Shown: positions 25,362-33,723 of the stretch, piece after piece
How positions within the stretch are numbered: position 1 is the first letter of the stretch
Layout: each line of letters starts with the position of its first letter
Assembly: GCA_050249695.1 (NCBI GenBank)
Contig: JBFWQA010000008.1
Span: 1 to 64,000 of the forward strand
Reading direction: 5' to 3'
DNA: 64,000 nucleotides
DNA from: JACKJP01 sp050249695
GTDB taxonomy: Bacteria > Pseudomonadota > Alphaproteobacteria > Rhizobiales > Tepidamorphaceae
The notes under the pieces: generated by a model
Databases searched by the model: none
What the model was told of the DNA's origin: nothing
Seen by the model: the letters and a program-made list of their open reading frames with translations, nothing else
Made by a program: the position numbers and the translations under genes

Positions 25362-26506
25362 CTGAGCGGACCGAAGCAGGCACGCAGTTCGGAGGCAAAC
25401 AGCTCAGGCACTTCGAGCGCCGGGAAATGACCCCCACGGGGTGCCTCGGCCCAATAGACGATGTCGAAGCGCTGCTCTGCCCAAACGCGCGGTGTCTGCA
25501 TGATTTCGCCGGGGAATGCGGTATGGCCAACGGGTACAGCAATTTCGGGCAACGGCTCCTCCAGGCCTGGCCTGCCATCTTCGAAATACGAACGGATCGA
25601 AGAGCCGATGGTGCCCGTGAACCAATAGATGCTGAGCATGTCGAGCAGCCGATCGCGTGGCATGGCCGCAGCCAGATCGCCGCCGCAATCCGTCCAGGCG
25701 CGATATTTCTCGACCAGCCATCCGGCGAGCCCGGCCGGCGAATCCATCAGCCCATAAGCGAGAGTTTGGGGCTTGGTTCGCTGTAGCGCCTGATAGGCCA
25801 TTTCGGTGCGCAGGAAGGCGTCGGTCCGTTGGACCTTGTTCAGATCGGCCGGCCCCAGCCCGGCCTCGCGATCGGCTGGATCGGGCGGGGGCGCGGGTAC
25901 CAATCCCAAATGCAGCGCGGCAACGCGATCGGGATGCGCAGCCGCCATGATCAACGCGATCCGCGTGCCCTTGTCACCGCCATGAACAAAATAGCGATCA
26001 TAGCCGAGCCGCTCCATCAGCGCCGCATAGTCGACCGCGGCGTTCCGGGCCCGATACCCCATCGAAGCGACCGGGCCGGAGAAACCGAAGCCGGGAAGCG
26101 ACGGGGCAACGATATGAAAGGCAGGACCGCCATCTTCCGGATCGGCGAGCACGCCCATCGCATCGAGAAATTCCGCCGCGGCACCGGGCCAGCCGTGGCA
26201 CAGGAGCAGCGGGCGCGCATCGGCGCGAGGCGATCGCACATGATAGAAATGCAGAAGGTGGCCATCGGCCGCGGCCAGATGTTGGGGGTGGCGATTCAAG
26301 CGTGCATGGAATTGGTCCCAATCGAAGCGTTCGGCCCAATCGATGCAAAGCGCGCGCAGCGTATGAAGGTCGGTGCCGTAACTCCAGCCCGCGCCTTCCG
26401 GCTGATCAGGCCAGCGTGTGCCTGCCAGACGGCTGCGCAAGTCGGCGATTGCGATCGCCGGAATCGCGACCTCGAACGGCGTCGGCTCAGTCAGTCCACG
26501 GGCCAT
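25358..26506 (-). CDS. Epoxide hydrolase (EHN-type alpha/beta hydrolase)
   Basis: This is a 382-aa enzyme with the N-terminal EHN lid (residues 8-115) followed by an alpha/beta hydrolase core. The oxyanion motif HGWPG is at 104-108. The nucleophile Asp178 is in HGGDKGT and the catalytic His360 in GGHFPALE. It opens epoxides to diols. The gene overlaps the upstream P450 gene by 16 bases, so a P450 epoxidation followed by hydrolysis is an attractive pairing. It is the last gene of the Rieske/P450 operon. Confidence 0.92.
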   Translation of the reverse strand: MARGLTEPTPFEVAIPAIAIADLRSRLAGTRWPDQPEGAGWSYGTDLHTLRALCIDWAERFDWDQFHARLNRHPQHLAAADGHLLHFYHVRSPRADARPLLLCHGWPGAAAEFLDAMGVLADPEDGGPAFHIVAPSLPGFGFSGPVASMGYRARNAAVDYAALMERLGYDRYFVHGGDKGTRIALIMAAAHPDRVAALHLGLVPAPPPDPADREAGLGPADLNKVQRTDAFLRTEMAYQALQRTKPQTLAYGLMDSPAGLAGWLVEKYRAWTDCGGDLAAAMPRDRLLDMLSIYWFTGTIGSSIRSYFEDGRPGLEEPLPEIAVPVGHTAFPGEIMQTPRVWAEQRFDIVYWAEAPRGGHFPALEVPELFASELRACFGPLS

Positions 26507-27699
26507 TCGATGACCAGGTTCTTCACCGCAAGGATGTTGCCGCCGCGCGTCGTCGGCGTCTCCCCCTCAGAGAGGCGAAAATCCGGAATGCGTCGCAGCC
26601 ATTCCTCGAGAAAGATGATGAGCTCTGCTCGGGCGAGGTAAATCCCCGGGCAAAGATGGGCGCCGGTGCCGAAGGCAAGGTGTCGCATCTTCCCGCGTTG
26701 AAAATCGACGCTCGCGGCATCGGGATAGGCTCGCTCGTCGCGCCCGGCGAGCGATAGCGGCAGCAGCATCATGTCCCCCCGGCGCAGCCGGGCACCATGA
26801 AACTCCGCGTCGCGGGTGACGCTGCGGCCCATGTTCGGGATGGCATAATAGCGGAGGAATTCCTCAACCGCTCCGGGGACGAGTTCCGGGTCGTCAATCA
26901 ACTGCTTCCGATGCCCAGGATTGCGCGCGAGGAACAAAGCGATGAACGACATCATGTTGCGGACCGTGTCGAGGCCGCCGGCGATGAGGTTCTGCGTCAT
27001 CGCGCGCGCTTCCTCATGCGTGGCCGGCCTGTCGCCGATCCTTGCACTGGCGAGCTCCGAGATGAAGTCGCCTCCCGGCCGCGCGCGCCGCGCCGCGACG
27101 ATGCCGTCGACATAGTCGCGGGTTTGCAGCTTGGCGGTCTTGCGATCCTCCGGGTTGGTGCCCGCGATCGAACGATCGACCAGCGTCACAAGCAGCGGCA
27201 GGTCCGCCATTGGCAGATCGAGCCAGCGCATGATGATCGTGGTGGGCAGCAGCATCGCGATCTCGTTGGCAAAGTCGCAACGACCGCGCGGCCGAACCTC
27301 CTCGGTCAGCGCGATCATGATCTCGCGCGCCTGGATGCGGAACCGATCGAGAGCTTTCGGGCTGAGCGCAAGCTGCAGCGCGCGGCGGTATTTCAGATTG
27401 TGCGGTGGGTCGAGGTCGGAGAAGGGCTGCGGGTCCTGCAGCGATGCCGTGTTCGGGATCATGCGCGGGAAATTGGAAAAGAGATCGTGCGCCAGGAACA
27501 CGTCGTTGATCACGGCATGGCGGGTGGATATCCAATGCCCGCCATTGCGGCCGCTCCACACAACCGGTGGCCCGCCGGAAAGCCGCTGATAAGCCGCTTG
27601 CGGATCGCGCTCGAGTTCGGGATCGCGCAGATAATCGAAGTCGACGACGAGGGCCGGAGGGACGTGCTCGGGTACGACGAAGTCGATTTCGCTCGCCAC
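26491..27699 (-). CDS. Cytochrome P450
   Basis: This is a 402-aa soluble class I P450. The heme ligand is Cys350 in FGTGAHLCPG, the I-helix oxygen motif is NLIAGGLDTVRN, and the K-helix ExxR falls in EEFLRYY. GTG 27699 follows AGGGAG with seven-base spacing. No P450-type ferredoxin or ferredoxin reductase is encoded in the window, so electrons must come from elsewhere or from the Rieske ferredoxin at 30056. It probably hydroxylates or epoxidises the substrate ahead of the epoxide hydrolase. Confidence 0.93.
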   Translation of the reverse strand: MASEIDFVVPEHVPPALVVDFDYLRDPELERDPQAAYQRLSGGPPVVWSGRNGGHWISTRHAVINDVFLAHDLFSNFPRMIPNTASLQDPQPFSDLDPPHNLKYRRALQLALSPKALDRFRIQAREIMIALTEEVRPRGRCDFANEIAMLLPTTIIMRWLDLPMADLPLLVTLVDRSIAGTNPEDRKTAKLQTRDYVDGIVAARRARPGGDFISELASARIGDRPATHEEARAMTQNLIAGGLDTVRNMMSFIALFLARNPGHRKQLIDDPELVPGAVEEFLRYYAIPNMGRSVTRDAEFHGARLRRGDMMLLPLSLAGRDERAYPDAASVDFQRGKMRHLAFGTGAHLCPGIYLARAELIIFLEEWLRRIPDFRLSEGETPTTRGGNILAVKNLVIEWPVD

Positions 27700-27703
27700 G
27701 GCG

Positions 27704-28849
27704 TCACTCCCTGACCGGCAGCCGCCGGTCGAAGACGCCTTCGGCGATCCGGTTCAGGAGGATTTCGATGGTTCCTCCAGCGATCATCCAGCCGCGCGTG
27801 CGGCGGAAGCAATATTCGACGAGGGTTTCCTCGCTATAGCCGGTGCCGCCCATGATCTGCATTGCCTCGTTCGCCATGTCGAAGCCTGCGCGGTTGCATG
27901 CCACCTTGGCGATCGCGGTATCCTGTGGCGACGGAAAGCCGGTGTCGGCGCCGATCGCCGCGCGATAGAGCAGCAGCTGCGCCGCCTCCGCCTTGATCTT
28001 CATCTCCGCGAATTTCCACTGCAGGCCCTGGAAGTTGACCAGCGGCTGGCCGAACTGGCGGCGATTGAGCGCATGCTCGCGGGCCTGCTCCAAGGCGTAG
28101 CGGCCGAGCGCCAAGGCGCGCGCGCTGTTGCCGAGGCGCTCGACGTTGAAGCCGGAAATCTGTTGTTTGAAGCCGCCCGGACCGAGCACGACGCTTTCGG
28201 GCCCCACGTAAACATTGTCGAAATAGAGGGTGTTCCAGTCTTCGCCCGATAAGAAGCGCGAGGGCTTCCCGAAGGAAAAGCCCTCCGCCCCGCGCTCCAC
28301 CAACACCGAGCCGATACCGCCGATGCCGGACCCGAAGCGCACATAGACGAGAAAGACGGTGGCATGCAGGCCGTGCGTCGTGAAGATCTTTTCGCCGCTG
28401 ATCCGCCATCCCTCACCGTCCGGCACGGCGGTCGTCGTGAGTTCCGTGACCGCAGAGCCGGCTCCAGGCTCTGTCATCGCCACCGCGATCAGCGCCTCGC
28501 CGTTCAGCAGCGGCGTCAGAACGCGCTCCTTCTGGTCCTCGCTGCCATATTGGGCGAGGACGCGGATCGCCCCGAAGTTACCTGCTTGAACCACATCCGC
28601 GCTGCGGGGACATACCATCGCCACTTCCTGGATCGCGATCACCGCGTCCATGAGCGTGCCGCCAACGCCGCCGTCCGCCACCGCGGTGGTGATCCCGATC
28701 AACCCGTCATTCGCCATCTTCGCCGCGACATCCCAAGGATAGTCGTTGCTATGTGCCCGCCGCAGCGCGCCATCGCGAAGCTCGCGCGCGGCAAAGCCTG
28801 CGACCGCGTCCCGAAATATCGCCTGCTCTTCAGTGAGATTGAAGTCCAT
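27704..28849 (-). CDS. Acyl-CoA dehydrogenase
   Basis: This is a 381-aa ACAD with the start MDFNLTEEQ at 28849, four bases after the thiolase stop; the earlier open frame lies within the thiolase gene. AMTEPGAGSAV and EKIFTTHG bind the flavin and CoA region, and GGTGYSEE near the C-terminus with RTRGWMIAGGTIEI completes the family pattern. It lies between a thiolase and a P450 gene, giving the operon a partial beta-oxidation cycle. Confidence 0.92.
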   Translation of the reverse strand: MDFNLTEEQAIFRDAVAGFAARELRDGALRRAHSNDYPWDVAAKMANDGLIGITTAVADGGVGGTLMDAVIAIQEVAMVCPRSADVVQAGNFGAIRVLAQYGSEDQKERVLTPLLNGEALIAVAMTEPGAGSAVTELTTTAVPDGEGWRISGEKIFTTHGLHATVFLVYVRFGSGIGGIGSVLVERGAEGFSFGKPSRFLSGEDWNTLYFDNVYVGPESVVLGPGGFKQQISGFNVERLGNSARALALGRYALEQAREHALNRRQFGQPLVNFQGLQWKFAEMKIKAEAAQLLLYRAAIGADTGFPSPQDTAIAKVACNRAGFDMANEAMQIMGGTGYSEETLVEYCFRRTRGWMIAGGTIEILLNRIAEGVFDRRLPVRE

Positions 28850-28853
28850 CCGC

Positions 28854-30059
28854 TCAGTTCTCCGCGCGCTCGAGGACCATCGCGATACCCTGTCCGAGGC
28901 CGATGCACATCGTGACGAGCGCATGGCGCCCCCCGCCGCGCCGAAGTTGGCGCGCGGCGGTGAGCGCCAGCCGCGCTCCCGACATGCCGAGTGGATGGCC
29001 TATCGCGATGGCGCCGCCATTGGGATTCACCCGCGAGTCATCAAACGCGATGCCCATCAGCTTGAGACAGCCGAGCGCCTGGCTTGCAAAGGCTTCGTTG
29101 AGCTCGATTACGTCCATGTCGGCGACGGTCAGCCCCGCGCGCTCAAGCGCCTTGGCGCTGGCCGGAACGGGGCCGAGGCCCATGGTGCGGGGCTCGACCC
29201 CGGCGACAGCGGCCGAGACGATCCGTGCCATCGGCGCGGCGCCAGCCAGTTCGCCGGCCTCCAGGGTGCCGACGATCAGGGCGGCTGCCCCGTCGTTGAC
29301 GCCGGATGCATTGCCGGCAGTGACCACTCCGCCCTCGAACAAGCTCGGCAGTCGGGCGAGACCTTCGACGCTGCTTTCGGGACGCGGATGCTCGTCGGCC
29401 GCAACGACAACCTCGGCACCCTTCCGTCCCTTGATGACGACCGGGAAGATCTCTCCGTCGAAAAAGTCCTCGTCGCGTGCACGCGCATATTTCAGTTGCG
29501 AAGCAAGCGCGAAGGCGTCCGCTTCCTGCCGCGAGATGCTTTGATCCGCCGCGACATTGTCACCGGTCTGTGGCATGCTGTCCCTACCGAAGCGGGCGTG
29601 GACCACCGGATTGGGGAAACGTTCGCCGAGCGCCTCATAAACCCTCGCCTTGCGCGCGTAGGCGGTCTCGGCCTTGGCCATCACGAATGGCGCGCGCGAC
29701 ATGCTCTCTACACCGCCTGCGATGAACAGGTTGCCTTGCGCTACGGCTGCGGCGCGCGCGGCGTCCGCCACCGCGGAAAGCCCGCTGCCACACAACCGAT
29801 TCACTGTCTGGGCAGGGACGCTCACGGGAAGCCCGGCCACGAGCGCCGCATGACGCGCCACATTGCGCGCATCCTCTCCTGCCTGACTGGTGCAGCCAAT
29901 GATCACGTCCTCGTAGCGATCCGGACTGAACGGGGTCTGCTCGACCAGGGCGGCAATGCAGCCTGCTAGCAGGTCGTCGGGCCGGACCGGGGCGAGCGCG
30001 CCGCCGTATCGCCCAATGGGTGTCCTCAGCCCGGCGTAGATGAAAGCGTCACGCATCAT
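28854..30059 (-). CDS. Acetyl-CoA acyltransferase (thiolase)
   Basis: This is a 401-aa thiolase of the PcaF/FadA type. It has the acylated Cys90 (VNRLCGSG), His355 (AIGHPLG) and Cys385 (TMCIGLGQG), the full catalytic triad. It cleaves a 3-oxoacyl-CoA with CoA. The start overlaps the Rieske ferredoxin stop as ATGA. A true thiolase in the Rieske operon, next to an acyl-CoA dehydrogenase, suggests that the ring-hydroxylation product carries or becomes a CoA ester. Confidence 0.94.
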   Translation of the reverse strand: MMRDAFIYAGLRTPIGRYGGALAPVRPDDLLAGCIAALVEQTPFSPDRYEDVIIGCTSQAGEDARNVARHAALVAGLPVSVPAQTVNRLCGSGLSAVADAARAAAVAQGNLFIAGGVESMSRAPFVMAKAETAYARKARVYEALGERFPNPVVHARFGRDSMPQTGDNVAADQSISRQEADAFALASQLKYARARDEDFFDGEIFPVVIKGRKGAEVVVAADEHPRPESSVEGLARLPSLFEGGVVTAGNASGVNDGAAALIVGTLEAGELAGAAPMARIVSAAVAGVEPRTMGLGPVPASAKALERAGLTVADMDVIELNEAFASQALGCLKLMGIAFDDSRVNPNGGAIAIGHPLGMSGARLALTAARQLRRGGGRHALVTMCIGLGQGIAMVLERAEN

Positions 30060-30376
30060 TCTGCGCGCCGCACATAAATGCCTCCCATCTCAGTCTTCAC
30101 TGCATAAGCGGGGACATCAACATACGCCGGGCCACCCTCTATCGCTTTACCCGTGCGAATCTCGAAACAGGATTGGTGTAACGGGCACTCGATCCGGTCA
30201 CCCTCCAGCCAGCCATCGGAGAGCCGCACCTGCTCGTGCGTGCACAGGTCTCCAATCGCGTAGAGGGCGCCCTCATATCGATAGAGCGCGATCTCTTCGC
30301 CCAGATATTCCGACGCAAAGGGCTCTCCTTCGATCACGTCCTGCTCGTCCGCTATGCGGACCCAATCGTTGCTCAT
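30056..30376 (-). CDS. Rieske-type [2Fe-2S] ferredoxin
   Basis: This is a 106-aa electron carrier. The cluster ligands are Cys45 and His47 (CTHEQ), and Cys64 and His67 (CPLHQSCF). Small Rieske ferredoxins deliver electrons to ring-hydroxylating dioxygenases. It lies between the alpha subunit and thiolase genes. No matching reductase is present in the window. Confidence 0.94.
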   Translation of the reverse strand: MSNDWVRIADEQDVIEGEPFASEYLGEEIALYRYEGALYAIGDLCTHEQVRLSDGWLEGDRIECPLHQSCFEIRTGKAIEGGPAYVDVPAYAVKTEMGGIYVRRAE

Positions 30377-30398
30377 CCCGTGCTCCGTCGAACCGCGG

Positions 30399-31652
30399 CT
30401 ACAGATCCATCTCGCGCCGATAGAAATCGTAGAAGGCGCGGATCAGGGTTTCGGTCATCATTGTCGACTGCGCCTCGGTTCCATGACCCCCCATCTCAAG
30501 CACCTGGACCGAATCGGGGCAGCTCTGGACGACCGGCTGCATCAGCGACAGTACCTCGCTGTCCTCCAGGCTGACGAAGCCCGCAGGACCGACGAGATTG
30601 CTTTGCTTCAGGCGCAATTCATTGATCCGCTCGTCATCGCCCTCATAACCGAAATAGGTCCAGGACAGTTCGTGGGATCCGACTCCTTTGGGGATGACAT
30701 GACGGATCACGAGGCAGTTGAAATATTGCTGGACGAGGATCGTCGGAAACACTTGGAACGCGCCCATCATGCCGTCCTGGAACTCGTCGACAACGGCGCT
30801 CACGACCTCTTTGTCCTTGATCTGGAGCGAGGTGTTGATGCTCTTGATCTGCTTGGATGCGTCGCTGGTCTTGTTCTTCAGGTTAGGATCGTAATGCGAA
30901 TAGGTATATTCGTGGCGGCCATCCTGAAGCGGCACACTGTGATAGTCGCCATCGGTACGTAGGATTCCGAAGGTCGACAGGAACGGGTGCATCAGCGTCG
31001 CGTGATAGGGATCGCGGCTGTTTTCCCAATAGAGCTTCCAGTTGCTGTCCACGATCTGGCGGCTGTAGCCGAGCAGCCTAAGCGGCCGGCGCGAGACCAG
31101 CCGATCAAGCCGCATCAGGATTTCCGGCCCTAAGTAATCCTCCAGTGGAGGCACCTCTTCACTATAACTCGCCCATACTGAGCCGCCGCGCACCGCGACC
31201 CTCAGCTTCTTCAGCCCGTGTTTCGACTTGTCGAAGTCGCGCGGCATTCCGCCTTTGCCCTGAGCGCCGCGAAGGAAAGGCAGGCCCATGAGGTCGCCTT
31301 TCAGATTGTAGGCCCAATGATGATAGGGGCAGGTCAGATCTTTCGCCTGGCCGCGATTCTTCCAACAGAGCAGCGAGCCCCGGTGGGCGCACCGATTCTC
31401 CACGACGTGGATCTCGCCATCGGCATCTCGTGTGATGATGACCGGGCGCTCTCCGATCCAGCTGCGCTTGAAACTGTTCGGCTCCGCAACCTCGCAATCG
31501 AGACCGACATAGTTCCAGACGTTTCCATAATGAAACGTCTCCAGCTCCTTGGCGTAGATATCGGGGTCTGAATAGATCCAGGCCGGCACCCTGGTGACGC
31601 CATCTGCTGGCCACACCCGGGCGGTAGAATTACGCAGCTGCGCGTCACTCAT
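30399..31652 (-). CDS. Rieske ring-hydroxylating dioxygenase, alpha subunit
   Basis: This is a 417-aa catalytic subunit. The Rieske cluster ligands are Cys88, His90 (CAHRGS), Cys108 and His111 (CPYHHWAY). The mononuclear iron histidines are His217 and His222 (DPYHATLMH). The preceding Asp in NSRDPY corresponds to the bridging acidic residue. ATG 31652 follows GAGGAGG. With the beta subunit and ferredoxin it forms a dioxygenase that dihydroxylates an aromatic or similar ring; anthranilate/salicylate-type and biphenyl-type functions cannot be told apart by eye. Confidence 0.94.
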   Translation of the reverse strand: MSDAQLRNSTARVWPADGVTRVPAWIYSDPDIYAKELETFHYGNVWNYVGLDCEVAEPNSFKRSWIGERPVIITRDADGEIHVVENRCAHRGSLLCWKNRGQAKDLTCPYHHWAYNLKGDLMGLPFLRGAQGKGGMPRDFDKSKHGLKKLRVAVRGGSVWASYSEEVPPLEDYLGPEILMRLDRLVSRRPLRLLGYSRQIVDSNWKLYWENSRDPYHATLMHPFLSTFGILRTDGDYHSVPLQDGRHEYTYSHYDPNLKNKTSDASKQIKSINTSLQIKDKEVVSAVVDEFQDGMMGAFQVFPTILVQQYFNCLVIRHVIPKGVGSHELSWTYFGYEGDDERINELRLKQSNLVGPAGFVSLEDSEVLSLMQPVVQSCPDSVQVLEMGGHGTEAQSTMMTETLIRAFYDFYRREMDL

Positions 31653-31665
31653 TCCATCCTCCTCG

Positions 31666-32163
31666 TCAGACCGGGATCGCGAGCGTCGTTCGGATTCGAT
31701 AATTGTCGTAGACGCAGGTCCGCTCGCGAAACTTGAGCGTGTCGCCGTCGCGGACGACGCGGTCGATATAGCGGCCTACCATCAGGATCTCCGGCTCCCT
31801 CTCAACCAGCGATTCAATGATCAGGAAATTGGCCTCTGCCCGGATCTCCCCCTGGTCAGCCTCCGTGATGCGCACACCGCTGATGAAATGGCGGAGCGAG
31901 CGCGGCTGATACAACGCGGCCTCGGTCAGCGCCGTCACGCGGTCCTCGATCATCGCCCTGCCAAGACAGAAGATCGGCGCATGCTCCAGGCCGTCGTCAT
32001 GGTTCTCGCGCGAGATCACTTGATATTTGGCGTCCTCGGTGAAGAAGGCAGGAAAATCGACCAGCGTCTCAGCGTCCAGACAGGCCGCATAATCCTCGTA
32101 CAGATCGCGCAATTCCGCACGGCCGATAACCATCTCCAACCCCGATCGGCGCGCGCGTGTCAT
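31666..32163 (-). CDS. Ring-hydroxylating dioxygenase, beta subunit
   Basis: This is a 165-aa NTF2-like subunit of the Rieske oxygenase. ATG 32163 (MTRARRSG) is preceded by AAAGAGAG; the longer open frame to 32424 would run across the operator and is rejected. Motifs LYEDYAACLDAETLVDFPAFFTEDAKY and RYIDRVVRDGDTLKF are characteristic. First gene of the operon; the operator-like palindrome lies 27 bp upstream of its start. Confidence 0.92.
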   Translation of the reverse strand: MTRARRSGLEMVIGRAELRDLYEDYAACLDAETLVDFPAFFTEDAKYQVISRENHDDGLEHAPIFCLGRAMIEDRVTALTEAALYQPRSLRHFISGVRITEADQGEIRAEANFLIIESLVEREPEILMVGRYIDRVVRDGDTLKFRERTCVYDNYRIRTTLAIPV

Positions 32164-32189
32164 TCGGCTCTCTTTCTTTCCACGACAGT

Positions 32190-32199
32190 GTGTCGACAC
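32190..32199. promoter_or_regulatory. Operator-like palindrome, box 3 (GTGTCGACAC)
   Basis: This perfect palindrome followed by TTTA lies between the divergent Rieske beta-subunit gene (start 32163) and the ABM-domain gene (start 32279 or 32318). It is identical to the 10-mer at 524 and to the inner part of the box at 34595. A regulator here could control both directions. Confidence 0.65.
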
Positions 32200-32317
32200 T
32201 TTAGGAGCGATAACGGCCAAGATCGACGGCTTCGCCCGCAATTTCGGAAGGGCGATCTTTATCTCGCCGCAAAAGGCCGTGGTTGCAGCCGGAGGACGCG
32301 CACACGACGCTTCGCCG

Positions 32318-32605
32318 ATGATCATCGAAAGCAACGATGTTTGCGTCGTCACCGGAGACGAGACCAGGTTCGAGTCCAGCTTCACGCAAGTAGCGTCCCT
32401 GCTGCTGCGTGTTCCCGGCTGCAAGTCGGCCGAGCTGCTGCGATGCGTGGAGGAGCCGGGTCGCTATCAGGTCAGGATATGCTGGGCGCGGCTCGAGGAT
32501 CATGTCGACATTTACCCCAAGACGTCGGAGGCGCTACAGATCCGTGCCTTGTTGGCGCCCCTGATCGCCAGCGCCAGGGGCGGCCATTTCGAGATTGTGG
32601 CCTAA
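32318..32605 (+). CDS. Small ABM-type (dimeric alpha-beta barrel) protein
   Basis: This is a 95-aa protein (108 aa if GTG 32279 is used, where AAAGG lies close upstream). The pattern of about 90 residues with SFTQVASLLLRVPGCKSAELLRCVEEPGRY fits antibiotic-biosynthesis-monooxygenase-like ferredoxin folds, which act as cofactor-free monooxygenases, isomerases or heme degraders. It is divergent from the Rieske operon and convergent with the RibB-like gene, sharing a CTAA at the stops. Inside the gene, at 32502-32511, is another ATGTCGACAT followed by TTTA. Function inferred only. Confidence 0.7.
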   Translation: MIIESNDVCVVTGDETRFESSFTQVASLLLRVPGCKSAELLRCVEEPGRYQVRICWARLEDHVDIYPKTSEALQIRALLAPLIASARGGHFEIVA

Positions 32606-33717
32606 GCCACCGTGTCGGTCGGCGCCCGCTGGCCGTCGATCGGCCGAAACTCGGTCACTCGCAGCCCATAGCCTTCCAGCGCCGACATCCGCAGATGGCT
32701 GGCGGTGAGCAGGATCATGTCGCGGACGCCAAGGTCACGCAAAATCTGAGCGCCAAGCCCATATTCGCGCAGTGAAAGCGTCGGCTTGGCACGCTGCAGC
32801 CCGTCGCGATAGCGCTGCGACCAGCTCATCTGGGAATCGCGAAGGAAGACCAGCACGCCTGGGCCGTCATGTTCTCCGATCGTTTTGAGCGCGCCCGGGA
32901 TGAAGTTGGCGCGAGGTCCCGCGTGGCGGAAAAGGTCAGTGGCCAAATCGATCGAGTGAACCCGTACAAGAGTCGGTCGCGATCCGCCAACCCGTCCCTT
33001 GACCAGGGCGACGTGTTCCGAACCATCAATCAGATTCCGGTAGATCACCATTCGAAAGGCGTGCCCGCACTCACTCTCGAACGGCACCTCGACAACCCGC
33101 TCGATGCTGCGCTCGGTTCGCCGGCGATATTGTATGAGATCGGTGATCGTGCCGATCTTGAGGTTGTGGCGCGCGGCGAAGGGTATGAGCTCGGGAAGGC
33201 GGGCCATCGTGCCGTCGTCGGTCATCACCTCGCAGATGACGCCAGCGGGGATCACTCCGGCGAGGCGGGCGATATCGACAGCTGCCTCTGTATGACCCGC
33301 CCGTACCAGTACGCCGCCGTCCCTCGCAACCAATGGGAAGACGTGGCCCGGACTGGCCAAATCGTCAGCCCCCTTGGTCGGATCGATTGCGACCGACACG
33401 GTGTGGGCGCGATCATGCGCCGAGATGCCGGTAGTAACGCCTTCCTTTGCCTCGATCGATATGGTGAAGGCGGTGCCGTGTCGGGTGCCATTCTGAGGTG
33501 CCATGGGTGGTAGCCGCAGGAGCCGTGCGCGCTCTTCCGTAATGGCGACGCAGATCAGTCCGCGCGCGTGCATGGCCATGAAATTGATCTGGGCGGGCGT
33601 CGCGAACTGGGCCGGGATTACGATGTCGCCTTCGTTTTCGCGGTCTTCCGCATCCACGATGATGAAGGGCCGTCCCTCGCGAGCTTCCGCGACGATCTCC
33701 TCGATCGGCGAGATCAT
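32602..33717 (-). CDS. ribB: RibB (DHBP synthase) with degenerate GTP cyclohydrolase II domain
   Basis: This is a 371-aa two-domain protein. Residues 1-200 are 3,4-dihydroxy-2-butanone 4-phosphate synthase, with the acidic DAEDRENEGD, the HTEAAVDIARLAG motif and a MARLPEL segment, a riboflavin precursor step. The C-terminal domain resembles GTP cyclohydrolase II, but the region LVRVHSIDLATDLF has none of the three zinc cysteines, so it should lack that activity. Such RibBX proteins are known in Proteobacteria. Placed beside the IclR gene in a flavoenzyme-rich locus, it may boost flavin supply. Six bases separate it from the IclR gene. Confidence 0.87.
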   Translation of the reverse strand: MISPIEEIVAEAREGRPFIIVDAEDRENEGDIVIPAQFATPAQINFMAMHARGLICVAITEERARLLRLPPMAPQNGTRHGTAFTISIEAKEGVTTGISAHDRAHTVSVAIDPTKGADDLASPGHVFPLVARDGGVLVRAGHTEAAVDIARLAGVIPAGVICEVMTDDGTMARLPELIPFAARHNLKIGTITDLIQYRRRTERSIERVVEVPFESECGHAFRMVIYRNLIDGSEHVALVKGRVGGSRPTLVRVHSIDLATDLFRHAGPRANFIPGALKTIGEHDGPGVLVFLRDSQMSWSQRYRDGLQRAKPTLSLREYGLGAQILRDLGVRDMILLTASHLRMSALEGYGLRVTEFRPIDGQRAPTDTVA

Positions 33718-33723
33718 GACAGG

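Noticed and set aside
31666..32424. Longer 252-aa version of the Rieske beta subunit
   Set aside because: The extra N-terminus has no family similarity and would place the operator palindrome inside the coding region; ATG 32163 has a ribosome site.
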